From the NCBI GenBank assembly GCA_019828595.1, contig JAHQRK010000005.1, positions 1,612,001 through 1,676,000 on the forward strand: a DNA stretch of 64,000 nt. Reading direction: 5' to 3'. This document shows, piece by piece, positions 54,522 to 64,000 of this stretch (position 1 is its first letter; each line of letters starts with the position of its first letter). Origin of the DNA: Aphanomyces cochlioides. Its lineage: Eukaryota > Oomycota > Saprolegniomycetes > Saprolegniales > Verrucalvaceae. Under the pieces are notes generated by a model that was not told the origin of the DNA, searched no databases, and saw nothing but the letters and a program-made list of their open reading frames with translations. The translations under genes were made by a program, and so were the position numbers.

Positions 54522-56610
54522 TAAAGGTCCATTAAAAGCAAACAAACATATCAATCATCTACTTAGATTACTTTGTCAAGTTTAGCCAAACAATAAAGTC
54601 TGCAATGTAGCCTCGAGGCAGCAGTCAAGTAGGACCAAGCTTGTCGAGGACATATATAGTTTTGAAGGCAGATTAAGTCTTACCCTGAAGTTCTTGTGTA
54701 AGATCTCTCTTCTCACGAAGCAGAATTTCAGCTCTTCTTGAGTAACTCACAAGTAAACAGACACCCTGAATGTGCTCTTGGGGAGGAGCTATACAAATGT
54801 ACGCTTCATAACGTGAAAGACTGGGACTCACGTAGATTTATTTACTTTTCTTCCAGACAACCTTGATAGCCTACTTGAGAGTAAGAATGAAGCACAATAA
54901 GAGACGTGCCTAATGGCGGCTCATCTTGATGACTACGATATACAAATCAAAATGCGATGCTAAAGCATGGTGCTGCGATAATCGAAGTATGGACATCGCC
55001 AATTTTATGTTTGACCACCGGCGTAGATGTCTTTGAGAGTTCAGCACGATTATCAACTGCAAAATTAGACTATGGGAGCTTGATCTCTGCCAAAATGGAA
55101 GTTAAAATACAAATGCCCACCACTATATTGTGATTTTCTCACCCTAATATGTGACCTCATGAATAACACATGGAAAATGTGTGACCCGGACGTGACCTGA
55201 GTGTGACCTACACGTGACCTGGCCAAAAAAACTCTCTTGACCAGACATATGACCTGACCACAAATTGACCTGTAATGGATTCTTCCCACTGGGCTATCTC
55301 AACCTTTTATTGTCCTCATCAAGAAAATGCAACTCCTGCATCGGTTTCGGTCGTAGGATCTGAAGATTTCTTGGACTTGGAGTGGACTTTCTACTCCATG
55401 GACTCACTCAAGTCTCGATTCATTGTCTTTGAAGGATTTCCAATCCGAATATCATACCAAGAGAGGAAGGTTCTTGAAGGTGAGCATGCTCTGCCATCAA
55501 ACGAGATAGCTATCGTCTTTCAGGATCACAAGTCGGTCTCCGCTTCGGCGTTTCAAAGAGAAAAATGCTTTCAAGCACACAATCCCCACATCATATCTTG
55601 ATAGACGAGTTGGATAGCTAGTGCGATCACACTGGCATTGTAGAAATTTGTGGCTCTTACGATGATATGACTCTTTGCAGCAACATGTATCAAGAGTACC
55701 TCATGCGTCATGCATTCGTCGTGCTCGTCCAATTACACAAGCATGTATGCTATCCCCAGCAAGCGTGAGTCATTGTGCTACATCGAAGATCTATACGAAT
55801 GTTGTGTTGGCTGTGGAATTGAGATTGTCGACTGTGTGGTCAAAAATCTCCATCTGCGTGATGAACTGGAGAAGGACGCTTCAAAAGTAGGGTTGACTCT
55901 TTCATGTGTGCAAAAAGCAAAGAGGTCTCTTCTGTCTCGGAACGGTACGCCAAATGGAGAAGACGGAAAAAGAAAGCGCTCATTCCAGTGGGTTTCATCC
56001 TCAGGGGGGATGGATGTATCTTTGGGATGGATACGTTTACACTGTAACTTTATCATAGCACTTGGCTGGGACACTGTATCATAGCACTTGGCTGGGATTG
56101 AACCCTGGACCTCACCAATACGGTGCACAACACGACGAGCCGTACCAGCTTCGTGTCATTTACATCATACATCAACATACCACCGACCATACAATTTTAC
56201 ACCATCACAGCTCAACTTCATCCACACCGTCACAAAAGACTACATGACCATAGTTTTAGTCTGACTTCTCGTGTGATGCTACCCTTTCCTTTTGTCGACA
56301 AGCGAGATGTTTCTATATGTGGGGACTCTTGTACGATGTCAGAGTCTCAGAGATTCAAGTGTGTACTTGAAGCAAGCCTGAAGTATTGAATGAAGTCCTG
56401 AAAATCCAGACCGTTGAGTCTTTTGTGTAGAACAAGCAGTAGATTTTGGCACAATGCAACACTGACCACGCGGACAGAGGACTTGCCTGCCTTACTGTTA
56501 GTCTCAATTCTGAAGTTCGATTACCGATACAACTGCAATCAAGATTGGAATTCCAATGTTGTTATTGCTACGAATATGACCAACATATTCACTAAGAAGA
56601 TAGAGAATGT
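54522..56610. other. Left-arm intergenic DNA
   Basis: No gene I can support. Open frames at 55,275-55,601 and 55,710-56,084 show no motif and are duplicated in the other arm only because of the palindrome. A cluster of GTGACCT repeats (55,150-55,270) and a tandem TATCATAGCACTTGGCTGGGA duplication (about 56,052 and 56,080) are present. Confidence 0.5.
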
Positions 56611-57027
56611 CTATCTGCAGTTGGAACAATCCTTCGGACCAGTTCCCCAAGCAGATCCCACACCACTCTTTTTGTTGCAGCATTGGTTTCTCGTCACACC
56701 AGCAATGATGGGACTAATCCCGCGATCACGTTCACCACGCTTTCCATGCAAACCGCATCCGTGGTGGCGAAAACACACCCCAGTTGCGTAAGGCGACGCA
56801 GCTGGAGTAGTCTTCGGACGAGGAGTTGGTGAGGAACCGCCGCCATGTCCTCCTTTCTTGTGAATCGCCACAGGACGTCGTACCGTTTTCACTTTTCCAT
56901 TTTCTTCCCCTTGGTCGAGGGATTCATTGCCTTCATTGATATCTTGAACCCCCAGTTGGGCCTCATTCTCAGTGGGTACGTCGGCGGCAGCCAAAGCAAA
57001 GAAGATGGCAATCGCAATGAGCTTCAT
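56611..57027 (-). CDS. Secreted small cysteine-rich protein, left-arm copy
   Basis: 138 residues from MKLIAIAIFFALAAADVP, a clear signal peptide with cleavage near AAA-DVP. An acidic stretch (ENEAQLGVQDINEGNESLDQ) follows, then a Gly/Lys/Pro/Thr-rich linker (KKGGHGGGSSPTPRPKTTP), then a 55-residue cysteine domain. That domain has VCFRHHGCGLHGKR, GERDRGISPII, CC, GSAWG and a terminal CSNC: six Cys, conserved in all paralogues of this cluster. A 46-codon upstream in-frame extension to 57,165 is unlikely to be used, because the signal peptide starts at the inner Met. Identical copy at 61,218-61,634. Architecture fits an extracellular or wall-associated, possibly host-interacting, protein. Function unknown. 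Confidence 0.75.
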   Translation of the reverse strand: MKLIAIAIFFALAAADVPTENEAQLGVQDINEGNESLDQGEENGKVKTVRRPVAIHKKGGHGGGSSPTPRPKTTPAASPYATGVCFRHHGCGLHGKRGERDRGISPIIAGVTRNQCCNKKSGVGSAWGTGPKDCSNCR

Positions 57028-57819
57028 GAGCGTTGAATTCCACAATGAGCGAAACAAAGCAAAGACAATCAAACAGGTCAAGAGACATCGTCGAGTGCTC
57101 TTTTGCTTGATGGATGTGGACCGACAAAGTCTTTCAATGAGTGATACTAATGAATGTGAGGGCATGGACCAGTTGTCTGGGTTTCCTACTAACTGCCCAT
57201 CGTGTGAGATATTTCTTCTTTGCTAGTCACTCGGCAAGACTTCTGGAGCTACCAAAGCTTTGAGACGAACACAAGTTCAGTTGCAAGTTGTCCTTCGACA
57301 ACTCGACTGACTGTCAGAAACTCTCTAGCTTAAGCATACAATGCCAAGAAAGGGACAACGAAAACAAATCGTCTTACTTCCTTGGTCTCAATTCACTTCC
57401 ACATCGCTGATGTGTCCGATGCTACAACTTTGAACATTGTCAACAGTTTCTCCAGCTACGAGTTTGGTTGCGTATTGCACCAAAGTAGAGCATTATCTGT
57501 ATATCTGTTGTGCTCGGTTTGTCACGAAGACGATAGGATCGATGTTGTTGCTCACCTTGTATTCACCAAACGAAGGGTTTTTCAAAAACGTGGATTTGAT
57601 GTACATTATGGAAGCGTCAAGTATGACATATCGATATCATACGACGGATACAACTAAATGGCCTTGGTATGGCTTGCAGTTTATCTGTTATCAACTGAGC
57701 TGGTTTCATCAAGATCAATCATAAATCGGCACGTAGATCAATCCATGCCCGCAACAACAGGCTGCAACTCCGATTTCTGTTTCATTATTCTAGCCACTTC
57801 ATGATGTGGTTTGGCCCGG

Positions 57820-57925
57820 TAGTTTTATTCCTATCATTCCTGAGGCGAATTCATACAACAAGAAGTCTGGTCTTGGTTCTGCATGGGGAACAACAGGACT
57901 AAGCAATTGCGAAAATTGCAAGTAG
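57820..57925 (+). pseudogene. Decayed copy of the secreted cysteine-rich gene (C-terminal part)
   Basis: Reads PIIPEANSYNKKSGLGSAWG and then CENCK before TAG (57,923-57,925). It lacks the signal peptide and the first Cys motif, which are destroyed upstream. Confidence 0.6.
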
Positions 57926-59039
57926 GCGCGTCCATCAGAAAGCGCATATTGCAAACTAGATCGATAAATGACTTGCATTGGGACTTGATTGATTAGGTTG
58001 CGATCGTTGCTTCTGAAATGATCATTATAATGCACTGCTTGTCGATGCTGGTTCATCTGACTTTCCTTCCAAACCACAGCCAAGGTTCTGAAAGCAGACT
58101 TTGTTCGAATTTGGCGTGGGAGATGGATGGTGAGAAGCAGCATCGATGGCAGTTATCCCTCATGTCCACTGCAATGCGCCAGAATTTTTTTAGCTCACTC
58201 ATCACAATTTTGGTGGTCATAGTGCTCAATGAGAGATGATTCTACTAGGCTTCACTTTGATTTTGCATAGGGGTTTGCAGTGCCAATGTTTTGTTCTTCG
58301 GAGGTTGAGCGCTTAGAACGATAAACTCTTTCCCTTAACGACGCTTGATACTATCATGTGAAATACAACAACCTCCACAAACCTCTTGGCGTGTCTTGTG
58401 GCATGGTCGACGTGTCCATGTCGTCCAATTGTGAGCATGTCAACTTCTATCAAGAAAACTCTTCACGATCCCTCGCAAGTGGGATATTCGTATGCAAAGA
58501 ATGTTATCCTTCGCATCCACCTTGTCAAATGATCGACATGAACAACAGACGACGTGGGTGAGAAAGCCTATGTCCAATAATCGAGCATTCGTCTAGAAAT
58601 ATTCGCCAAGTCGTTCAATCATTCGTGCGTCTTTTACAGAAATGTAGTCACGCCGTAGTTCACGACTGTCTCGTGATATAATTTAAGTGCACTGCAAACT
58701 TTCGTCCATCGACTTTACGTGCAATTCAGCCATTTTATGTTGGCGAAGTATCTGTTGAGTGTGGGCACGTAAGTTTGTCGTCGGATGTGCCTGCATTTGA
58801 TCGAGCCAACTCTGTACAGTTTTTGCACATCAATGATGAACCAATCCTTCAGGACTATCAAAGATCCTAGTTCTCTATCACCTACTTGCCGATTGGATGA
58901 CGCTCGTTGGCACAGAACCGAAAGGCACGGATTCACGTATGACAACAACGTAGCATTGACCCCGTTGTCAAGACGAGAGAGCTTTGATGATTCATACTTA
59001 TTCGATATTGATATAAATCCCATTTTCAATTTTACCGAT

Positions 59040-59477
59040 ATGAAGCTATTTGGACTTGTCCTTCTTGCAGCTCTTGTTGCTGAAACCACTGCGACTTCGA
59101 ACGAATCTCTTTTCAGCGAAAGCGATCGCCAATTGATGGCAGAGGGAAAGGGAAAACTCAAGGCTGGAATGCGAGCTGTTGTTGCCGCCGAAGCTATGAA
59201 GAAAGGAGGCAAGAGCAGAAAAGGAGACGAAAGGACAGCAGCACCAACTACCAGTGCACCTCCACCGCCACCACCAACATCCTACTCATATGTCTGCTTC
59301 AAGCACCACAGTTGCGGTCTCGACGGAAAGCGAGGTGAGCGCGATCGCGGCATCAGCCCCATCATTCCTGCGCTCGATACAAAACGCAAATGCTGTGATG
59401 GTATTCGCGGCGTGCGTGCTGGATCGGCTTGGGGTCGGGACCCTGGCGAATGCGAGAACTGCAATGGGAAGAAGTAG
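59040..59477 (+). CDS. Secreted small cysteine-rich protein, central paralogue
   Basis: 145 residues from MKLFGLVLLAALVAETTATS (signal peptide). A Lys-rich middle (MAEGKGKLKAGMRAVVAAEAMKKGGKSRKGDE) and a Thr/Pro linker (AAPTTSAPPPPPPTS) follow. The same C-terminal domain is present: VCFKHHSCGLDGKRGERDRG, ISPIIP, KCC, GSAWG and CENC. The linker and N-terminus differ entirely from the arm copies while the cysteine domain is strongly conserved, a sign of selection on the domain. An upstream in-frame extension to 58,785 is probably leader. Confidence 0.75.
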   Translation: MKLFGLVLLAALVAETTATSNESLFSESDRQLMAEGKGKLKAGMRAVVAAEAMKKGGKSRKGDERTAAPTTSAPPPPPPTSYSYVCFKHHSCGLDGKRGERDRGISPIIPALDTKRKCCDGIRGVRAGSAWGRDPGECENCNGKK

Positions 59478-60114
59478 ATGGACTTTATCCACGAAATACA
59501 TGTGTGTTGTTTATATACTGGCAGTGTCGAAGTTTAGAGCCATGTCAAGAGCATCATTAAGTGAGTACAAGTTGATACCTGGTCACTGTGGAAGAACTGG
59601 GGACGAATAAAAGCTCAGCGGTAAACTCAAAGGTAAAGTTGCCATCAAACTCATTATAAATAGCTTCCACGGAAGTTATGACGTGTAGATATCTCAAGTA
59701 TCTCCTTTCAATTCTATTGCTAGCTCTGGCGAAGACAGTCCTCCATAGCAGCACTTAGTTGATCGCGTGAATACACCAAGATGCGACCAAAGTTACCGCC
59801 GACCAAGTATGAAATTGTGTTTTGAAAATATGTCATCCTTCTTTACCTATATATTGTGTCAACATTGGAAATCATATTAGCTTACAAAAGGTCCCTGGAG
59901 TTTGCTTAACACTCTGGTGAAACTATTGCGATAGAAGAGCGAATTAGCTTGGTGAACAACCGAGATTTGATCGAGGCCACGAACTTTTTTACTTTAATGA
60001 ATCTCAAGTGTGTCGTGATGTCATCAGGGCGACAAGTGAAACCAAAAAATTGATGCTTTGCATGAACAAGCAAGAAATTTGACATTTCGTCATCAATCCT
60101 CAGAGCTGGGTTGG

Positions 60115-60300
60115 TTATCTGCAGTTGGAACAATCTCGTGGGCCAGTCCCCCACACCGAGCCGACTCCGTTCTTCTTGTTGGAGCATTGGTTTTGAGTCA
60201 CTCCAGGAATAATGGGACTGATACCACGGTCGCGTTCGTCTCGCTTGCCTTCCAATCCACAACCATGGTGTCTGAAGCGCTCAGCAGGGGTGTTACAATA
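60115..60300 (-). pseudogene. Decayed copy of the secreted cysteine-rich gene (cysteine domain only)
   Basis: The minus strand reads FRHHGCGLEGKRDERDRG, ISPIIP, then NKKNGVGSVWGTGPRDCSNCR and TAA (60,115-60,117). It is closer to the arm copies than to the central paralogue (one CC Cys is Ser). No start or signal peptide upstream; instead the flank near 60,300-60,380 is rich in TATAGATTGTATTATTGATTG repeats typical of a transposon end. Confidence 0.7.
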
Positions 60301-60392
60301 TAGATTGTATTATTGATTGTACCCCCAGTCTTCGGACAATCAATCATTGACTATATTCAATCTATTGTTGTCGTGAAAGAGCTTTGCGACGT

Positions 60393-60809
60393 CTAAGCAG
60401 TCGGACTATCCTTTTCGGTAGCTTTGGACAACTTGATGGCTTGTGAGACGTTGCCCAGACTCAAAAGGTCCCAGTTCAACTTTAAGTACATGATCACCTC
60501 GAACGTGGTGCTGTCCATACTCTTCCGCAAGTAGCCGATCATGCACTTCACACCAGAGAAGAATCGCTCGACAACAACAGAGGTTGGAAGGATCCAACTC
60601 ACGTCATCATACGGCTGTGTAGTATTGACGCGACTGCGAGCACGCTTCCTGATTTCGTTGACAAGGTCTATTGCAGCACGCTCTGATTGAGGGAAATTAG
60701 AAAGCACGCGTGATGATTGGCATGCAAGACGCAAGGAGCATACAAAACGGTCGGAACAAGCATTCCTTGCACTCATATCGTGCATGGTCGTCAATCTATT
60801 GAAGTCCAA
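60393..60809 (-). pseudogene. hAT transposase C-terminal fragment (hATC dimerisation domain)
   Basis: 138 codons ending at 60,393. DVSWILPTSVVVERFFSGVK ... RKSMDSTTFEVIMYLKLNWDLL matches the hATC pattern: L-P-T-S-x-x-V-E-R-x-F-S, then the R-x-x-M-x-x-x-x-x-E-x-x-x-x-L-K-x-N block. The rest of the transposase is missing. AT-rich sequences with ATTGAT/ATCAAT symmetry flank it at 60,300-60,380 and 60,850-60,920 and may be its eroded ends. Confidence 0.75.
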
Positions 60810-61217
60810 GATATTGGAACAATATGTTCAATCTCGGGGAAAGATTGTGTCCCCGCCACAATCAATGATTGCTGGGGACAATATCAATCTTGTGACAATC
60901 ACAATCTTTTTTATCAAGCCCTGGTTTCTGACAGTCAGTCGAGTTGTCGAAGGACAACTTGCAACTGAACTTGTGTTCGTCTCAAAGCTTTGGTAGCTCC
61001 AGAAGTCTTGCCGAGTGACTAGCAAAGAAGAAATATCTCACACGATGGGCAGTTAGTAGGAAACCCAGACAACTGGTCCATGCCCTCACATTCATTAGTA
61101 TCACTCATTGAAAGACTTTGTCGGTCCACATCCATCAAGCAAAAGAGCACTCGACGATGTCTCTTGACCTGTTTGATTGTCTTTGCTTTGTTTCGCTCAT
61201 TGTGGAATTCAACGCTC

Positions 61218-61634
61218 ATGAAGCTCATTGCGATTGCCATCTTCTTTGCTTTGGCTGCCGCCGACGTACCCACTGAGAATGAGGCCCAACTGGGGGTTCA
61301 AGATATCAATGAAGGCAATGAATCCCTCGACCAAGGGGAAGAAAATGGAAAAGTGAAAACGGTACGACGTCCTGTGGCGATTCACAAGAAAGGAGGACAT
61401 GGCGGCGGTTCCTCACCAACTCCTCGTCCGAAGACTACTCCAGCTGCGTCGCCTTACGCAACTGGGGTGTGTTTTCGCCACCACGGATGCGGTTTGCATG
61501 GAAAGCGTGGTGAACGTGATCGCGGGATTAGTCCCATCATTGCTGGTGTGACGAGAAACCAATGCTGCAACAAAAAGAGTGGTGTGGGATCTGCTTGGGG
61601 AACTGGTCCGAAGGATTGTTCCAACTGCAGATAG
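61218..61634 (+). CDS. Secreted small cysteine-rich protein, right-arm copy
   Basis: Identical to the protein at 56,611-57,027 (same signal peptide, linker and six-Cys domain). The two genes are arranged head to head across the spacer with the central paralogue between them. The flanking 1.5 kb downstream and 0.3 kb upstream are duplicated too, so both copies should carry the same promoter. Confidence 0.75.
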   Translation: MKLIAIAIFFALAAADVPTENEAQLGVQDINEGNESLDQGEENGKVKTVRRPVAIHKKGGHGGGSSPTPRPKTTPAASPYATGVCFRHHGCGLHGKRGERDRGISPIIAGVTRNQCCNKKSGVGSAWGTGPKDCSNCR

Positions 61635-63799
61635 ACATTCTCTATCTTCTTAGTGAATATGTTGGTCATATTCGTAGCAATAACAACATTGGAATTCCAA
61701 TCTTGATTGCAGTTGTATCGGTAATCGAACTTCAGAATTGAGACTAACAGTAAGGCAGGCAAGTCCTCTGTCCGCGTGGTCAGTGTTGCATTGTGCCAAA
61801 ATCTACTGCTTGTTCTACACAAAAGACTCAACGGTCTGGATTTTCAGGACTTCATTCAATACTTCAGGCTTGCTTCAAGTACACACTTGAATCTCTGAGA
61901 CTCTGACATCGTACAAGAGTCCCCACATATAGAAACATCTCGCTTGTCGACAAAAGGAAAGGGTAGCATCACACGAGAAGTCAGACTAAAACTATGGTCA
62001 TGTAGTCTTTTGTGACGGTGTGGATGAAGTTGAGCTGTGATGGTGTAAAATTGTATGGTCGGTGGTATGTTGATGTATGATGTAAATGACACGAAGCTGG
62101 TACGGCTCGTCGTGTTGTGCACCGTATTGGTGAGGTCCAGGGTTCAATCCCAGCCAAGTGCTATGATACAGTGTCCCAGCCAAGTGCTATGATAAAGTTA
62201 CAGTGTAAACGTATCCATCCCAAAGATACATCCATCCCCCCTGAGGATGAAACCCACTGGAATGAGCGCTTTCTTTTTCCGTCTTCTCCATTTGGCGTAC
62301 CGTTCCGAGACAGAAGAGACCTCTTTGCTTTTTGCACACATGAAAGAGTCAACCCTACTTTTGAAGCGTCCTTCTCCAGTTCATCACGCAGATGGAGATT
62401 TTTGACCACACAGTCGACAATCTCAATTCCACAGCCAACACAACATTCGTATAGATCTTCGATGTAGCACAATGACTCACGCTTGCTGGGGATAGCATAC
62501 ATGCTTGTGTAATTGGACGAGCACGACGAATGCATGACGCATGAGGTACTCTTGATACATGTTGCTGCAAAGAGTCATATCATCGTAAGAGCCACAAATT
62601 TCTACAATGCCAGTGTGATCGCACTAGCTATCCAACTCGTCTATCAAGATATGATGTGGGGATTGTGTGCTTGAAAGCATTTTTCTCTTTGAAACGCCGA
62701 AGCGGAGACCGACTTGTGATCCTGAAAGACGATAGCTATCTCGTTTGATGGCAGAGCATGCTCACCTTCAAGAACCTTCCTCTCTTGGTATGATATTCGG
62801 ATTGGAAATCCTTCAAAGACAATGAATCGAGACTTGAGTGAGTCCATGGAGTAGAAAGTCCACTCCAAGTCCAAGAAATCTTCAGATCCTACGACCGAAA
62901 CCGATGCAGGAGTTGCATTTTCTTGATGAGGACAATAAAAGGTTGAGATAGCCCAGTGGGAAGAATCCATTACAGGTCAATTTGTGGTCAGGTCATATGT
63001 CTGGTCAAGAGAGTTTTTTTGGCCAGGTCACGTGTAGGTCACACTCAGGTCACGTCCGGGTCACACATTTTCCATGTGTTATTCATGAGGTCACATATTA
63101 GGGTGAGAAAATCACAATATAGTGGTGGGCATTTGTATTTTAACTTCCATTTTGGCAGAGATCAAGCTCCCATAGTCTAATTTTGCAGTTGATAATCGTG
63201 CTGAACTCTCAAAGACATCTACGCCGGTGGTCAAACATAAAATTGGCGATGTCCATACTTCGATTATCGCAGCACCATGCTTTAGCATCGCATTTTGATT
63301 TGTATATCGTAGTCATCAAGATGAGCCGCCATTAGGCACGTCTCTTATTGTGCTTCATTCTTACTCTCAAGTAGGCTATCAAGGTTGTCTGGAAGAAAAG
63401 TAAATAAATCTACGTGAGTCCCAGTCTTTCACGTTATGAAGCGTACATTTGTATAGCTCCTCCCCAAGAGCACATTCAGGGTGTCTGTTTACTTGTGAGT
63501 TACTCAAGAAGAGCTGAAATTCTGCTTCGTGAGAAGAGAGATCTTACACAAGAACTTCAGGGTAAGACTTAATCTGCCTTCAAAACTATATATGTCCTCG
63601 ACAAGCTTGGTCCTACTTGACTGCTGCCTCGAGGCTACATTGCAGACTTTATTGTTTGGCTAAACTTGACAAAGTAATCTAAGTAGATGATTGATATGTT
63701 TGTTTGCTTTTAATGGACCTTTAGAGCATCTCCACCAGTAGGGTAAAAGTTAAAAGCCAAATTGTCGGTTTAGCTTGGATTTCCATTTGGATTTTCACA
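61635..63799. other. Right-arm intergenic DNA
   Basis: Mirror image of 54,446-56,610, with the same absence of a supported gene. Confidence 0.5.
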
Positions 63800-64000
63800 C
63801 TAGAGATGGGCATAAATCCACTTGGACGGGTTCCAAATCCCAATTTCCCAATAAAAATATTTAGCCAATAAAATTACATAACCCAGTGTTGCCTCAAAGC
63901 CATGGACAAGGAGGGTTTCACGCGATATAAGCGTGAACCGACTTTGCAAACTGTAGACCGATCGGTCCTCAAATTCCCCTCCTTCAACCCTACGCATAAT
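63800..64000 (-). pseudogene. Myb-like Harbinger protein, partial (cut by window end)
   Basis: C-terminal 65 codons identical to the end of the 54,077-54,445 gene. The N-terminal Myb part would lie beyond the window if the arm continues. Confidence 0.5.

Larger units (their letters stand above)
54245..57321. repeat. Left arm of a giant inverted duplication (3,077 bp within window)
   Basis: Reverse complement of 60,924-64,000 (coordinates of paired bases sum to 118,245). Identical wherever I compared, including every open frame. The inner boundary is sharp: after CTGTCAGAAAC the two arms diverge completely. The right partner runs off the window, so the left arm may begin before 54,245. Confidence 0.95.
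57322..60923. other. Palindrome spacer (3,602 bp)
   Basis: Unique DNA between the arms. It holds an intact paralogue of the cysteine-rich gene, two decayed copies and a hAT remnant, described separately. The stretch 57,322-57,815 and 57,930-59,039 shows no other supported gene. Confidence 0.8.
60924..64000. repeat. Right arm of the giant inverted duplication (continues past window end)
   Basis: Reverse complement of 54,245-57,321. The Harbinger-type terminus (GAGCATCTCCACCAG at about 63,725) and part of the Myb-like gene reappear at its outer end, so the duplicated block includes transposon sequence. Confidence 0.95.

Noticed and set aside
55275..56084. Two arm ORFs (108 and 124 codons)
   Set aside because: No signal peptide, domain or splice context; competing frames of equal length overlap. 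Identity between arms is due to the palindrome and is not evidence of coding.

Overview
The window looks like nuclear DNA of an oomycete or related stramenopile, with a water mould of the Saprolegniales as the best guess. Host genes carry very short GT-AG introns (about 40-48 nt). They are interspersed with Crypton-type tyrosine-recombinase elements, Ty3 retrotransposons, and pogo, Tc1 and PIF/Harbinger DNA transposons. The organism is inferred; no rRNA or other marker is present.

Region 1 (1 to about 17,850) is an integrated polinton-like virus (PLV/Maverick type). It is AT-rich and bounded by long terminal inverted repeats (1-559 and 17,178-17,736 match in reverse complement; the left outer end lies outside the window). 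It has a full morphogenesis set: double-jelly-roll major capsid, probable minor capsid/penton, FtsK-type packaging ATPase, adenain-like protease, a probable virion-associated basic protein and an S74-type fibre. It also has a DDE (rve) integrase, a GIY-YIG nuclease, a tandem DUF3820-like protein and zinc-finger genes. The replication set is unusual: a superfamily 3 helicase that resembles CRESS-DNA Rep helicases, and a 373-residue family-B polymerase palm protein with no exonuclease domain. The integrase and minor capsid genes each carry one frameshift. Non-coding DNA between 13.8 and 15.2 kb contains two dense arrays of perfect palindromes with co-varying arms.

Region 2 (about 17.88-33.3 kb) is a graveyard of mobile elements. 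It holds a broken Ty3/Gypsy pol directly against the PLV end, a probable LTR, three Crypton-like recombinase remnants (one keeping the catalytic His-x-x-Arg box and short introns), and Ty3 fragments.

Region 3 (33.3-37.4 kb) has a pogo/Tigger-like transposon with exact terminal repeats and TA duplication, followed by a non-autonomous element with 242-bp terminal inverted repeats.

Region 4 (37.7-51.6 kb) holds host genes: an exportin-like karyopherin, a SMYD5-like SET/MYND methyltransferase, the NEDD8-activating enzyme subunit NAE1, the DEAH helicase DHX15/Prp43 and a small coiled-coil protein. Two abutting TTA-flanked MITEs and a Tc1/mariner element sit among them.

Region 5 (51.6-64 kb) contains a Harbinger-type element with a Myb-like gene and a nested MITE. 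It then has a giant inverted duplication (54,245-57,321 and 60,924-64,000, about 3.08 kb per arm, running off the right edge) around a 3.6-kb spacer. Arms and spacer carry a family of small secreted cysteine-rich proteins: one identical pair in the arms, one intact diverged paralogue and two decayed copies in the spacer.
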